A stretch of DNA of 64,000 nucleotides. It comes from Nitrospiraceae bacterium UBA6905 (GTDB lineage Bacteria; Nitrospirota; Thermodesulfovibrionia; Thermodesulfovibrionales; UBA6898). The translations under genes and the position numbers were made by a program. Of this stretch, positions 44,739 through 53,176 are shown in pieces. The notes beneath the pieces are model-generated. The model ran no database searches, had not been told where the DNA came from, and was given only the letters and a program-made list of their open reading frames with translations. The stretch lies in contig DKBH01000080.1 in NCBI GenBank assembly GCA_002451165.1, forward strand, positions 28,072-92,071. Direction: 5' to 3'. Every line of letters starts with the position of its first letter. Within the stretch, counting starts at the first letter, position 1.

Positions 44739-46561
44739 GTTGGATCACCATCATCTGGTCTATCTGTGCCGGCATTTTTCTGGCCATGGCCGGATTGAAT
44801 TTGCTGGTATGGCTGCGGGCCCGAGGTCGGTGGGCGAACTTTTTCTTTTCGCTGAGTGCGGTCGGCGCGGCGGCCAGCGCCGTCATCGAGCTGGCCTTGA
44901 TGTACGCTCAGACACCGGCCGATACCGGCTTTTGGCTGCGCTGGATGCACACGTCCGTGCAGGTGTGCGTCATTGCGCTGATCTGGTTCGTGCGCGCCTA
45001 CCTTGGGGCCGGCAGCCTTTGGCTGGCCTGGCTGAGCTGCGGCCTCCGTGCGCTGACGCTGGTGATCAACTTTCTGCCCGGCCATGCCAACGTGGCGTTC
45101 CGCGAGATGAAGCCTCCCCGGCAGATCGTGGCCTTGGGGGAATCGGTTTCGGTGCCCGATGGCATTGGGACGGGTTGGAGCTTGCTGGTCAGTGGGGCCT
45201 CGGTCCTGTTTCTGGTTTACTTGGTGGGCGCGGTCATCGCCGCCTGGCGCCAGGGCAACCGCCGCCGGGCCGGCTGGTTGGGCGTGGCCGTCTCGCTCAG
45301 CTTCCTGCTGGGGATGACCCAGACGAGGCTGGTGACCGCCGGGCTCCTGTCCATTCCCTACACCATGAGCCTGCTCTTCCTGCCGATCCTGTCAATCATG
45401 GGAATCGAGTTGAGCAGCGACCTGCTGCGTGCCTTCGTCCTGTCGCGTGCGTTGCAGGAAAGCCAGGAGCGCATAAAACTTGCCGCGAAGGCCGTTGACC
45501 TCGGCTTCTGGGAATGGGACATAGCGAAGGACGAGATCTGGGCCACCGAGGCAGGACGCGCACGCGTCGGCGCCGGCGAATTCGAGCCGATCAACTTCGA
45601 CCGGTTTCTTCGATCAGTGCATCCCGAAGATCGTGAGGCGACTCGGCAGGCTGTGCAGCGTTCAGTGGACAGCGCCGTTGATCTGGAAGTGGAATACCGC
45701 ATGATCACTACAGACGGGCGGTTACGTTGGATCGCAACCCATGGCTATGTCATAACCAAAGACAATGGCGCACCTCATCTTATACGCGGTATTTCATTCG
45801 ATATCACTGCCCGCAAAAAGGCTGAAATCGAGGGCATTCAGCTGCGCTTGGAGGTGGCGCACCTGGGCCGTGTCATGACCATGAGCGAGCTGTCGACCTA
45901 CCTGGCTCACGAGATCAACCAGCCCTTGGGTGCGATCCTGAACAATGCCACTGCTGCAAGAATACAGTGCTCCCAGCGTAGGGAGGGTGGAGAAGGAGAG
46001 GTCGTGGAGATAATGGATGATATCATCAGGGACACGACCCGGGCGGCCGAGATCGTTCGCAAGATCCGCGGGATCATCAAGAAGGATAACCTGGCTTTTG
46101 AGCCATTGAACATAAATGTCCTGATAGAGGAGGTCGTGGAGCTCTTCAGTAATCCGCTCACCAGAGAAAATATCCTCATTCGCACGGACCTATTTCCGGA
46201 TCTCACACAGGTCAGGGGGGACCGTGTCCGCTTGCAGCAGGTCCTTATGAATCTCTTAACGAATGCCATCGATGCCATGAAGGACAGCTCAACGCGGATA
46301 TTGACAATCCGTACGACCATGCAAGGCCCGGACATGGTCGTGGTGAGCTTCTGCGATACCGGGTCCGGGCTCTACGAGAAAGCGGGGGATATGGTATTCC
46401 AATCGTTCTATACGACGAAGAAGGAGGGTCTCGGCATGGGGCTTCGCATCTGCCGATCAATCATTGAGGAGCATGGCGGCAGAATCGGGGCAGAGAACAA
46501 CCCGGACGGGGGCGCGACATTCATCTTCACTCTGAAGGCAGACTCCGTAGGCACTGCATGA
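44735..46561 (+). CDS. 7TM-PAS sensor histidine kinase
   Basis: 608 residues. N-terminal membrane sensor with about seven helices (1-235), PAS domain (about 250-370; GFWEWDIAKDEIWATEAG, with the PAC segment RLRWIATHGYV), then HisKA with phospho-acceptor His392 in YLAHEINQPLGAILNN, and an HATPase with NLLTNAIDAM, CDTGSGL and TTKKEGLGMGL. FixL/DctB-like kinase type. Base composition is visibly GC-richer than the flanking operons, suggesting acquisition. Overlaps the next regulator gene by 4 bases. Confidence 0.92.
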   Translation: MSWITIIWSICAGIFLAMAGLNLLVWLRARGRWANFFFSLSAVGAAASAVIELALMYAQTPADTGFWLRWMHTSVQVCVIALIWFVRAYLGAGSLWLAWLSCGLRALTLVINFLPGHANVAFREMKPPRQIVALGESVSVPDGIGTGWSLLVSGASVLFLVYLVGAVIAAWRQGNRRRAGWLGVAVSLSFLLGMTQTRLVTAGLLSIPYTMSLLFLPILSIMGIELSSDLLRAFVLSRALQESQERIKLAAKAVDLGFWEWDIAKDEIWATEAGRARVGAGEFEPINFDRFLRSVHPEDREATRQAVQRSVDSAVDLEVEYRMITTDGRLRWIATHGYVITKDNGAPHLIRGISFDITARKKAEIEGIQLRLEVAHLGRVMTMSELSTYLAHEINQPLGAILNNATAARIQCSQRREGGEGEVVEIMDDIIRDTTRAAEIVRKIRGIIKKDNLAFEPLNINVLIEEVVELFSNPLTRENILIRTDLFPDLTQVRGDRVRLQQVLMNLLTNAIDAMKDSSTRILTIRTTMQGPDMVVVSFCDTGSGLYEKAGDMVFQSFYTTKKEGLGMGLRICRSIIEEHGGRIGAENNPDGGATFIFTLKADSVGTA

Positions 46562-47181
46562 GTCACCCTGGGGCTAAGATCTATATCGTTGAGGACGACC
46601 GTTCCTTTCGCAGGAGCACAGAGCGGCTGCTCCGGGCCTCGGGGTTCGAGGTGGAGTCTTTTGATTCCGCAAATGCCTTTCTGGTGCAGGCCTCCATCCG
46701 GCATCCCGCGTGTCTCCTTCTCGATGTCCGTCTCCCTGATGTCAACGGCATTGATTTCCATAAAGAGCTTCGCGAAAAAGGGTATGCTCTTCCTATTATC
46801 TTCATGACCGGCCATGGGACGATCACAATGGGCGTCCAGGCCATAAAGGACGGCGCAATCGATTTTCTGCCCAAGCCGTTCGAGACAGCAGACCTCATCA
46901 GCGCCATTGAGAGGGCGCTCAAGCGAGACCTCGATGACGTCAAAGAAAGGGCGCAGAGGATCGCGATCATGGCCCTGATCGATACCTTGACTTCCCGGGA
47001 AAAGGAAGTCCTGCGCTGGGTCATCACCGGAAAACTCAACAAGCAGATCGCCGATGCCCTGGGAACAACCGAAAAGACCGTCAAGGTCCACCGCAGCCGC
47101 GTGATGAAAAAGATTAATGTTTTTTCTGTTGCAGAGCTTGTACGTTTGGCACAGAAAGTCAATATCTCTCCGGCAGAGTGA
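46558..47181 (+). CDS. FixJ-family response regulator (receiver plus LuxR-type HTH)
   Basis: 207 residues. Receiver domain with acidic VEDD (11-14), phospho-acceptor D56 in LLLDVRLPDVNG and Lys near 106 in LPKPFE; C-terminal GerE/LuxR helix-turn-helix (about 143-200, LTSREKEVLRWVITGKLNKQ). The cognate partner of the upstream kinase by ATGA overlap. Likely targets are the porin/dipeptidase genes just downstream, an inference from position. Confidence 0.93.
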   Translation: MSHPGAKIYIVEDDRSFRRSTERLLRASGFEVESFDSANAFLVQASIRHPACLLLDVRLPDVNGIDFHKELREKGYALPIIFMTGHGTITMGVQAIKDGAIDFLPKPFETADLISAIERALKRDLDDVKERAQRIAIMALIDTLTSREKEVLRWVITGKLNKQIADALGTTEKTVKVHRSRVMKKINVFSVAELVRLAQKVNISPAE

Positions 47182-47379
47182 CCAAGAAGAATGATTCCGG
47201 AGAAGCCTGAATGACAGAGGCATCCATTGCCAAGGGTCAGCCTCCAGAGCCCGGCGATATTCTTGCACTTCCGTTTTTATCCATCCATAGCTGATAAGAC
47301 TCTCTTATTCTTCTGATAAACAATATTTTTTGTTTGTTGGCCTAAAGTCCAATAGACACCCACCGGATTATCTGAAAAA
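47182..47379 (+). other. Intergenic region before the lone receiver gene
   Basis: About 200 bases with AT-rich segments around 47,300-47,345. No gene. No clear -35/-10 pair; a regulator-dependent promoter would fit but no site can be named. Confidence 0.35.
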
Positions 47380-47790
47380 ATGTATAAATTCAAACGGTTC
47401 ACTCCGATGACCAAACTCGATACAGGCATGTATATCGTTGATGACGATCCAAGTTTCGGAAAGTCACTCAAGCGTCTGCTGAACAGCAGAGGTATTCAGG
47501 CGGACTATTTCTTGTCGGCCCAGTCTTTCCTCGATTCTGTGTCTTCCGAACAGGACGGAATCGCCATCGTCGATCTTCATATGCCTGAATGTAATGGGCT
47601 TTCTCTCATGGACAAAATGCGTGACATGCTCTATAGCATGCCAGTGATCGTGATTACCGGTAAGGCTCAGAGCAATTCAGCGACCATTGCTTTGCAGCGG
47701 GGGGCAGTCGCCTTTTTTGAAAAACCTGTTAACGAACAGTCATTGCTGGACGTGCTCGAATCACAAAAGAAAAGGAGGAAGGTGCAGTGA
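47380..47790 (+). CDS. Single-domain response regulator (receiver)
   Basis: 136 residues, receiver fold only: acidic VDDD (20-23), phospho-acceptor D65 in IVDLHMPECNG, Thr in VITGKAQ and conserved K115 in FFEKPVNEQ. There is no output domain; it probably competes for or relays phosphate from the neighbouring kinase. ATG 47380 lacks a ribosome binding site; ATG 47407 (MTKLDTGMYIVDDD) is equally possible. Confidence 0.88.
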   Translation: MYKFKRFTPMTKLDTGMYIVDDDPSFGKSLKRLLNSRGIQADYFLSAQSFLDSVSSEQDGIAIVDLHMPECNGLSLMDKMRDMLYSMPVIVITGKAQSNSATIALQRGAVAFFEKPVNEQSLLDVLESQKKRRKVQ

Positions 47791-47834
47791 AGATGACAGA
47801 GCAAAAAAAGAACTTTAAGAACTGGAGGGTGAAG

Positions 47835-48727
47835 ATGAAGAAAATAACTGCATTACTGCTGTTGATCTTATGTTGTGTTGTGACTCCGGCTCTGGCCGAG
47901 GAACAGAAGGGCTATAAAGAGGAGCATCACGGTAAATCGGCCGATGAGTTGGCGAAGGAGCTGACAAATCCAAATAATTCAATCGCCAAACTGACGTTCA
48001 AGAATCAGTACCGCTGGTACACGGGTGACCTGCCGGGGGCGGATGACCAGGATAATTACACCCTGCTGTTCCAGCCCGTATTTCCCTTCAAGCTTGCGAG
48101 TACTGGGGACGAGAAGAACGTTCTTTTTGTCCGGCCTGCTATTTCATAGTGTTCGACCAGCCTGTGCCTGAGGTAAGGGGCAGCGGTCTCGATTGGAAAG
48201 GCGTTACCGCCATGGGCGATATCGGCTTCGACTTGGCGTATGGCAGAACATATAAATCTGGCTGGCTCTGGGCGGCAGGATTGGTGGGAACACTTCCCAC
48301 AGCAACGGACAGTGATGTGGCAGGCAAGCAATGGCGTTTCGGCCCCGAGGCTGTGTTGGCCCATATGAGCAAATGGGGACTCCTCGGGATCTTCCCCAGT
48401 CATCAGTTTGATGTAGCCGGCTGGGGTGACAGCGGATATTACAGTACCACTTCGATTCAGGCTTTTGCGGTGCATACGGCAGGTGGGGGATGGACGGTCG
48501 GCACCCAGCCGATAATGACCTATGACTGGAAATCACACGACTGGACCATTCCTTTGGAAGCCTATGTAAGCAAGACGACCGTTTTGGGAAAGTTGCCTGT
48601 TAAATTCGAACTGCAGGTAGATTATTATGTTACACAGCCGGACGCCTTTGGCCCGCAGTGGATGGTGAGCTTCAACATTACTCCGATTGTTCCTAATTTT
48701 ATAGATCGCTGGATCAGGGGGGAATAA
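47835..48727 (+). pseudogene. Outer-membrane beta-barrel (transporter/porin-like) gene split by a frameshift
   Basis: The first piece (47835-48148) has a signal peptide (ITALLLLILCCVVTPALA) and mature sequence to LFVRPAIS, then a stop. The second piece continues in another frame from about 48143 with VFDQPVPEVRGSGLDW to a C-terminus with alternating strands (FELQVDYYVTQPDAFG). RPAI directly followed by VFDQPVP is one continuous motif of this family, so a one-base change at about 48140-48148 separates them. About 297 residues when joined. It may be a true pseudogene or an assembly error. Located between the regulators and the dipeptidase. Confidence 0.78.
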
Positions 48728-48800
48728 GGTCACTCTGATAGTAGTGAAGGGCATTCAGCTTTTTACGGTCACTATATTAATAAGTCAAAAGGGAGGAAAA

Positions 48801-50138
48801 ATGAAACACCCGGATCTCAGTCAAAGTAATTACGATGAAAATAAGGACCAGCCCTCTATAAAAGGCACCACACGGCGGGAATTTTTACAGGCAGGCGGCA
48901 TTGCCGCCGCAGGTCTTGCCGCCGCGAAGTTCGTGTCTCCCACTGCAAAGGCGGAGGCCGCACCGGCGAAAGCTGACTCGGGCCTGAATCTGATCGCGCC
49001 GACCTTTGAGGAGAGCCCCACCTATAAGGCGACCTATCCTGCCTCGGACCGTGCCAGGAAGATCTGCAAGGATGCGATCCTTATCGACACCCTGTACTCC
49101 GCCGTGTATCCCCTGCAGTGGAAGAACGACGACCAGTTCGACCCTGTGATGGACGAGATGATCGCTACAGGCTTCAATGTGCTGGGGATATGCTCCTCGG
49201 CAGACGTGGCCGGGGCCGATCCGAAAGCCGTGTTTGGAGCCGCCAGGTTCTACTACGATAAGATCTTTAGAAGCCCTGATAAATACATGCTGGTGAGATC
49301 GACCGATGACATCCGCCAGGCCGTGAAGGAAGGGAAACTTGGCATCTACCTCATTCACCAGGGGACCAACCAGTACCAGGGCGATGTCAAAAACGTGGCC
49401 CTGATGAAGGCGATGGGGTTCGGCTACTGCCTGCTGGTGTACAACAATAAAAATGCTGTGGGCGGCGGCATTGCCGATGAAAAAGACGACGGGTTGACCA
49501 AATACGGGCGCAGCTTGATTCAGGCCTATAACAAATACGGCATGGTGGTCGATGTCAACCATACCGGCAACAAAACAGGCCTGGATGCCTGTGAGGTCAG
49601 CGCCAAGCCAGTGATCTTTTCCCATTCGGGTGCCAAAGGGGTCTTTCCTTCTTTCCGGAACATGACCGATGAACTGATCAAGGCCATCGCCAAAACTGGT
49701 GGAGTCTGCTCGATGTACGGCACCGGGGCTTACATCGACCCATCCAACCCCGCTGTCGTGGGACCGGAAATCCTGTTCAAGCATTTTGACTATATGTGCC
49801 AGCTCATCGGCAAAGCTGATAATGTAGGCTACGGGTCTGACTTCATCCCGGACATGAACAAGACTATGGAGCTTGTTATGTCCAAGGCCAGTGCGTACCC
49901 GGACATGGGAATGAAGCCGGGGACCACGAAAAAGGCGATCGAGATGTACGGCCCAACAGCCAACCCGGCCAGGATCCTGCCGGCGCTGGTTGATCAGTTC
50001 CTGAACCATGGATATGCGGAAAAGGACATCCACAAGATCCTGGGCGGCAACATGATGCGTGTCTTTGATGAGTGCTGGAAGGGCGACCCAAATGTGAAAG
50101 TAGAGGAAGAACACTTCTTTTATAATGACAGGACATGA
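48801..50138 (+). CDS. Tat-exported M19-family dipeptidase-like protein
   Basis: 445 residues. ATG 48801 follows GGGAGG and begins a twin-arginine signal (TRREFLQAGGIAAAGLAAA). The body matches renal dipeptidase (M19): VDVNHTG, IFSHSGAKGVFPSFRNMTDE and GYGSDFIPDMNKT keep the later metal and catalytic residues. The usual N-terminal DGHNDL-type segment, which gives the first His and Asp zinc ligands, reads IDTLYSAV here, so canonical binuclear zinc binding seems impaired. Role: hydrolysis of dipeptides or D-containing peptides in the periplasm, or a different substrate. Upstream of it lies the porin-like gene. Confidence 0.82.
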   Translation: MKHPDLSQSNYDENKDQPSIKGTTRREFLQAGGIAAAGLAAAKFVSPTAKAEAAPAKADSGLNLIAPTFEESPTYKATYPASDRARKICKDAILIDTLYSAVYPLQWKNDDQFDPVMDEMIATGFNVLGICSSADVAGADPKAVFGAARFYYDKIFRSPDKYMLVRSTDDIRQAVKEGKLGIYLIHQGTNQYQGDVKNVALMKAMGFGYCLLVYNNKNAVGGGIADEKDDGLTKYGRSLIQAYNKYGMVVDVNHTGNKTGLDACEVSAKPVIFSHSGAKGVFPSFRNMTDELIKAIAKTGGVCSMYGTGAYIDPSNPAVVGPEILFKHFDYMCQLIGKADNVGYGSDFIPDMNKTMELVMSKASAYPDMGMKPGTTKKAIEMYGPTANPARILPALVDQFLNHGYAEKDIHKILGGNMMRVFDECWKGDPNVKVEEEHFFYNDRT

Positions 50139-50145
50139 TCAAGGG

Positions 50146-50175
50146 ACTGCGGGGGCATTGGCTCCTCCCCGCAGT
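50146..50175 (+). terminator. Hairpin terminator candidate after the M19 gene
   Basis: ACTGCGGGG (50146-50154) is perfectly complementary to CCCCGCAGT (50167-50175), a 9-pair GC-rich stem with a 12-base loop, starting 8 bases after the stop. The tail is only weakly T-rich (TATTC), so efficiency is uncertain. Confidence 0.6.
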
Positions 50176-50277
50176 TATTCAAGGTGCTAAGCGTACTCTC
50201 TTTTAATGGGACTGAAGCAATCGGGAAGGTCGGCAACATCTAAAAGAACTCGATTCAATAAACAAAGGGAGAACGAA

Positions 50278-50376
50278 ATGAGAACAATAGTAAAAATTCT
50301 CGGATTTATGGCATTGCTTCTGCTATTGGCTCTGCCAGCCATGGCGGCCGACATCCCGTCGGAAGTGACGCTTCGC
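50278..50376 (+). pseudogene. 5' fragment of a secreted-protein gene cut by an IS remnant
   Basis: A strong AAGGGAG precedes ATG 50278. The frame encodes a good signal peptide (IVKILGFMALLLLLALPAMA) with cleavage after AMA and about nine mature residues (ADIPSEVTLR), then runs into transposase DNA. The rest of the gene is not found downstream. The original product cannot be named; periplasmic amidohydrolases often begin this way, which is only a guess. Confidence 0.65.
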
Positions 50377-50807
50377 GTAAGGTCGTGGGCTGGTCGATGA
50401 AGACGAGCCTGCACCGGGAGATCGTGCTGGACGCGCTGCTGATGGCGGTCTGGCGCCGCAAGCTGAAGGGCACGGTCCTCGCCCACTCGGACCAGGGCTC
50501 GCAGTACGGGAGCTTCGACTGCTGGAAGTTCCTCAAGAAGCACAACCTCGAGCCGAGCATGAGCCGCCGCGGCAACTGCTGGGACAACGCGGTGGCCGAG
50601 TCGTTCCTCAGCTCGCTGAAGAAGGAGCGGGATCGTCGGAAGGTCTACCACACGGCCGAGGAAGCGAAGGCCGAAGTGTTCGACTACATCGTAGATGTTC
50701 TATAATCGGAAGCGTCGTCACAGCCATCTGGGCGACGTGAGTCCCGAGGCGTTTGAGCGCGCCTCAACAACCGGCTGAGGAGTGTCTACGAAACCAGGGG
50801 AAGTCCA
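50374..50807 (+). mobile_element. IS3-family transposase (OrfB) remnant with right terminal repeat
   Basis: The GC-rich segment encodes the C-terminal part of an IS3 OrfB integrase: KVVGWSMKTSLHREIVLDA, the second Asp in AHSDQGSQYG and the Glu in GNCWDNAVAESFLSSLKKE. The first catalytic Asp and the whole left part are missing. Near the end the frame breaks: an apparent extra T at about 50692 turns DYIEMFYNR into DYIVDVL-stop, and the next frame continues YNRKRRHSHLGDVSPEAFERA. The right terminal repeat is probably TGTCTACGAAACCAGGGGAA plus GTCCA, ending at 50807. The element is dead. Confidence 0.82.
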
Positions 50808-50809
50808 CA

Positions 50810-50960
50810 ATGAACCCACTCCCCGGACTAAAGTCCGGGGTTTCAGGGCTTCTGCATCTGTGGCCTAGACCGATGGCCTCGCCACACGATGCAAGAATGG
50901 CCTCCGCTTCGCTCCGGGCGGCCATTCATCCCCAGGCTTAAAAGCCATGGGGTTTTCTGG
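50810..50960 (-). ncRNA. Possible orphan omegaRNA / right end of an IS200/IS605 (TnpB) element
   Basis: Read on the - strand, the segment contains a series of hairpins: CCCC/GGGG around GGCTT/AAGCC (50930-50952), an exact 8-pair repeat GAATGGCC/GGCCATTC (50895-50927), a nested GCATC/GATGC (50854-50892) and a perfect 9-pair stem CCCCGGACT/AGTCCGGGG (50821-50840), followed by AGTGGGTTCA. This layout resembles the 3' end of tnpB elements, where the last stem precedes the guide. No tnpB is present. The following guide position would fall on the IS3 end. Identification is by resemblance only. Confidence 0.5.
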
Positions 50961-50974
50961 CCGTTTTTATAAAT

Positions 50975-51922
50975 TTACACTCCTCTAACTGCTATTATTC
51001 TGACAAATCTAAACAATTTCTTAGCTGCATATCCTGGCAACATTGCAATGAGCTTATAGGCAATAATTCTCATACCACCTTTACCATATTCTTGCATTTT
51101 TGCTATTTCCTTTTGCGCCTCTTTTGTCTTGCCCAATTGCAGAAAAATAGACGCCCGCATCTTATGCCATAGCGCTATATATTGCTTTAGTCCACCACTT
51201 TCGCAGACTTGGTATAAACAGCGTAATTGCTGTCCAATATAGTCTTCTGCATCAGGGAATCTTGCGTGAACAATTGGGTCATGATGCCCTTTATGAAATA
51301 CTGCTTGTGGTTGCATGGAATATGCAACTTTGAATTGAACTGCCAGTCGTGCCCATGTGAGGAGATCTTCGCCGGTTGTTGCAAAAGAGGGAAACCCTCC
51401 GACTGCGGTAATTGCATCTTTAGAAACGGTAACAGCTGAAGTCCACAGGGGTGGGCTAGATTTTACAGCTATATCAAAATAATTTTCCAGAAGCCCCTCC
51501 CACTGAGGATTAGGCAGTCCTTCTATCGTCGTAGATATATATCTTTTATTGTTGAAGCAATAGAGATAGTTTGTGGCAAATACATTGCACTGAGGGTAAG
51601 TCTCCTTAAGTCTCATTATTGTTTCAAGAAAATGCGGCATCCATTCATCGTCTGCATCTAAAAATGCAACGACATTTGCACGCGCCTTCGCGATGCCGGC
51701 ATTTCTTGCAGCCGAAACCCCCGATCTCTGCTGATGGACGATTTGGATTCTGGGATCATTAATCTCTGTAATTAGATCTGGTCCCCCATCAGTAGATCCA
51801 TCATCAACAACTATAATTTCTAAATTCTGGAATGTCTGCGATAGCGCAGATTTTAGGGCACGCAATATCTCGTGCTTCATGTTGTAAAGTGGTATGACTA
51901 CAGAAACGGCAGGAGTGGACAT
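50975..51922 (-). CDS. Glycosyltransferase family 2
   Basis: 315 residues, GT-A fold. VSVVIPLYNMKHEILRALKS at the start, VVDDGSTDGG and the metal-binding VVAFLDADDEW (DxD-type) near residue 90. C-terminal region with a basic hydrophobic stretch (AYKLIAMLPGYAAKKLF). Adds a sugar to the surface polysaccharide repeat unit; donor not predictable. Last gene of the polysaccharide cluster. Confidence 0.9.
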   Translation of the reverse strand: MSTPAVSVVIPLYNMKHEILRALKSALSQTFQNLEIIVVDDGSTDGGPDLITEINDPRIQIVHQQRSGVSAARNAGIAKARANVVAFLDADDEWMPHFLETIMRLKETYPQCNVFATNYLYCFNNKRYISTTIEGLPNPQWEGLLENYFDIAVKSSPPLWTSAVTVSKDAITAVGGFPSFATTGEDLLTWARLAVQFKVAYSMQPQAVFHKGHHDPIVHARFPDAEDYIGQQLRCLYQVCESGGLKQYIALWHKMRASIFLQLGKTKEAQKEIAKMQEYGKGGMRIIAYKLIAMLPGYAAKKLFRFVRIIAVRGV

Positions 51923-51946
51923 ATTCTTGGCAAGTTTTTCCTTTAA

Positions 51947-53176
51947 CTACCAGCGAATTTTAAATTTCCTGGCTTTAATTGGAGGTCTGCCGCCAAAATT
52001 CGGTACCGAAATTGCGCCATAAGCGAGGCCAATTACTGTAAACTGTAAATTACCGAAAAAAGATGCATAAAGTATTACATTATCTGTGAGCATAAACAGC
52101 ACAAAAATGATCATGGAGGATGCACCTGCGTAGAAAAGTATTCTGCTAGTTCCCAAAGCCCTGCGTGCTCTCTTAAATAAATCTATACTCTGCCATATAA
52201 CCGACATCCCAAAAACAATGGTTCCTAAGTATCCATAATCATACGCAAGCCGCAACCAGTCATTATGAGGATGTGTTAAGCCATCTGTTATAAAGGACAC
52301 CACAGCCTCCGATGAATTAGCACCATGTCCAACCCAGGGTGACTCCCCAATGCCCTCTGCAATTCTATCCCATATGTGCTTTCGGCCAGACGTAGCAAAG
52401 TTTGGATTGTCCCATTTTACCTCTTCTATTCTTCCCTCGCCGGAGTAAAACATCTTCTGCTGAACTCGCTCTGTATAAAAAAAGGAAAGCCCGAACACGG
52501 CAATCAGAGCCAGAAAGGCAAGCCGTTTAGCTACTTTCATCGGAGCGAGCGTCAATGGTAACGACATTGCGGAAGCTGTCATGCCCATCCTGGTAACTGC
52601 AATAAGAGGGATGACAGCAATAGCTGCCCACCATGCAGCATCTTTATTGTTCCCCAACGCATAACTTGAGGCAAAAATAACACAGAGGATAGAGCCGGTT
52701 ATGACTTCAGGAGCAAGACCTGTCCTAAATGGGAGCGTACCGGATAAGAGCAGATTTGTTTTATATAAAACAATTACTATGAGCGCGCCAGCCATAAGAC
52801 GGCATAGATTGAGAAAGAGCTGAAGGCCATTGTCGTCAAGGTATATCCTTGATGCTGCTAGACCGATAACCAGCGGTGCAAGCAGCATGATACTCCGCTG
52901 GAATGAATTTTCCGCATCAGCAACAATCTGATAGACAACGACAACGCTGATCCACGGCAGCCAAACAAGCAAGGGAAATTTGAAACTTCTTGGCCCTTTC
53001 AAGAATGATATTAGTGCAATGGAAAGAGGGACGAGCCAACCATAGCCCGAAATACTCTTTCCGAGAAGTTTTCCTCCAAAACAAGATAAGATTGTAGAAA
53101 TAAGAACAGCCCAAATCAGAGGATGAATCTTCTTATAGGCCGATAATCTTTTGGATCTGGTAATTTTCATTTTCAT
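51947..53176 (-). CDS. O-antigen ligase/polymerase-type membrane protein
   Basis: 409 residues with roughly ten to twelve hydrophobic helices and a large periplasmic loop carrying a HGANSSEAVVSFITDGLTHPHNDWLR-like stretch (cited in part: LTHPHNDWLRLAYDYG), the Wzy_C/WaaL O-antigen ligase pattern. It either polymerises repeat units or joins finished glycan to lipid A core. Its presence together with a Wzm/Wzt exporter is less usual, since that pathway does not need Wzy; ligase is therefore more likely. Confidence 0.8.
   Translation of the reverse strand: MKMKITRSKRLSAYKKIHPLIWAVLISTILSCFGGKLLGKSISGYGWLVPLSIALISFLKGPRSFKFPLLVWLPWISVVVVYQIVADAENSFQRSIMLLAPLVIGLAASRIYLDDNGLQLFLNLCRLMAGALIVIVLYKTNLLLSGTLPFRTGLAPEVITGSILCVIFASSYALGNNKDAAWWAAIAVIPLIAVTRMGMTASAMSLPLTLAPMKVAKRLAFLALIAVFGLSFFYTERVQQKMFYSGEGRIEEVKWDNPNFATSGRKHIWDRIAEGIGESPWVGHGANSSEAVVSFITDGLTHPHNDWLRLAYDYGYLGTIVFGMSVIWQSIDLFKRARRALGTSRILFYAGASSMIIFVLFMLTDNVILYASFFGNLQFTVIGLAYGAISVPNFGGRPPIKARKFKIRW

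Noticed and set aside
44740..45498. 252-codon frame inside the histidine kinase
   Set aside because: It is the +1 frame of the GC-rich membrane region, and the kinase frame has all domains.
48885..50114. 409-codon frame opposite the M19 gene
   Set aside because: The + strand frame has a Tat signal and M19 motifs; the - strand frame is a composition artefact of GC-rich codons.
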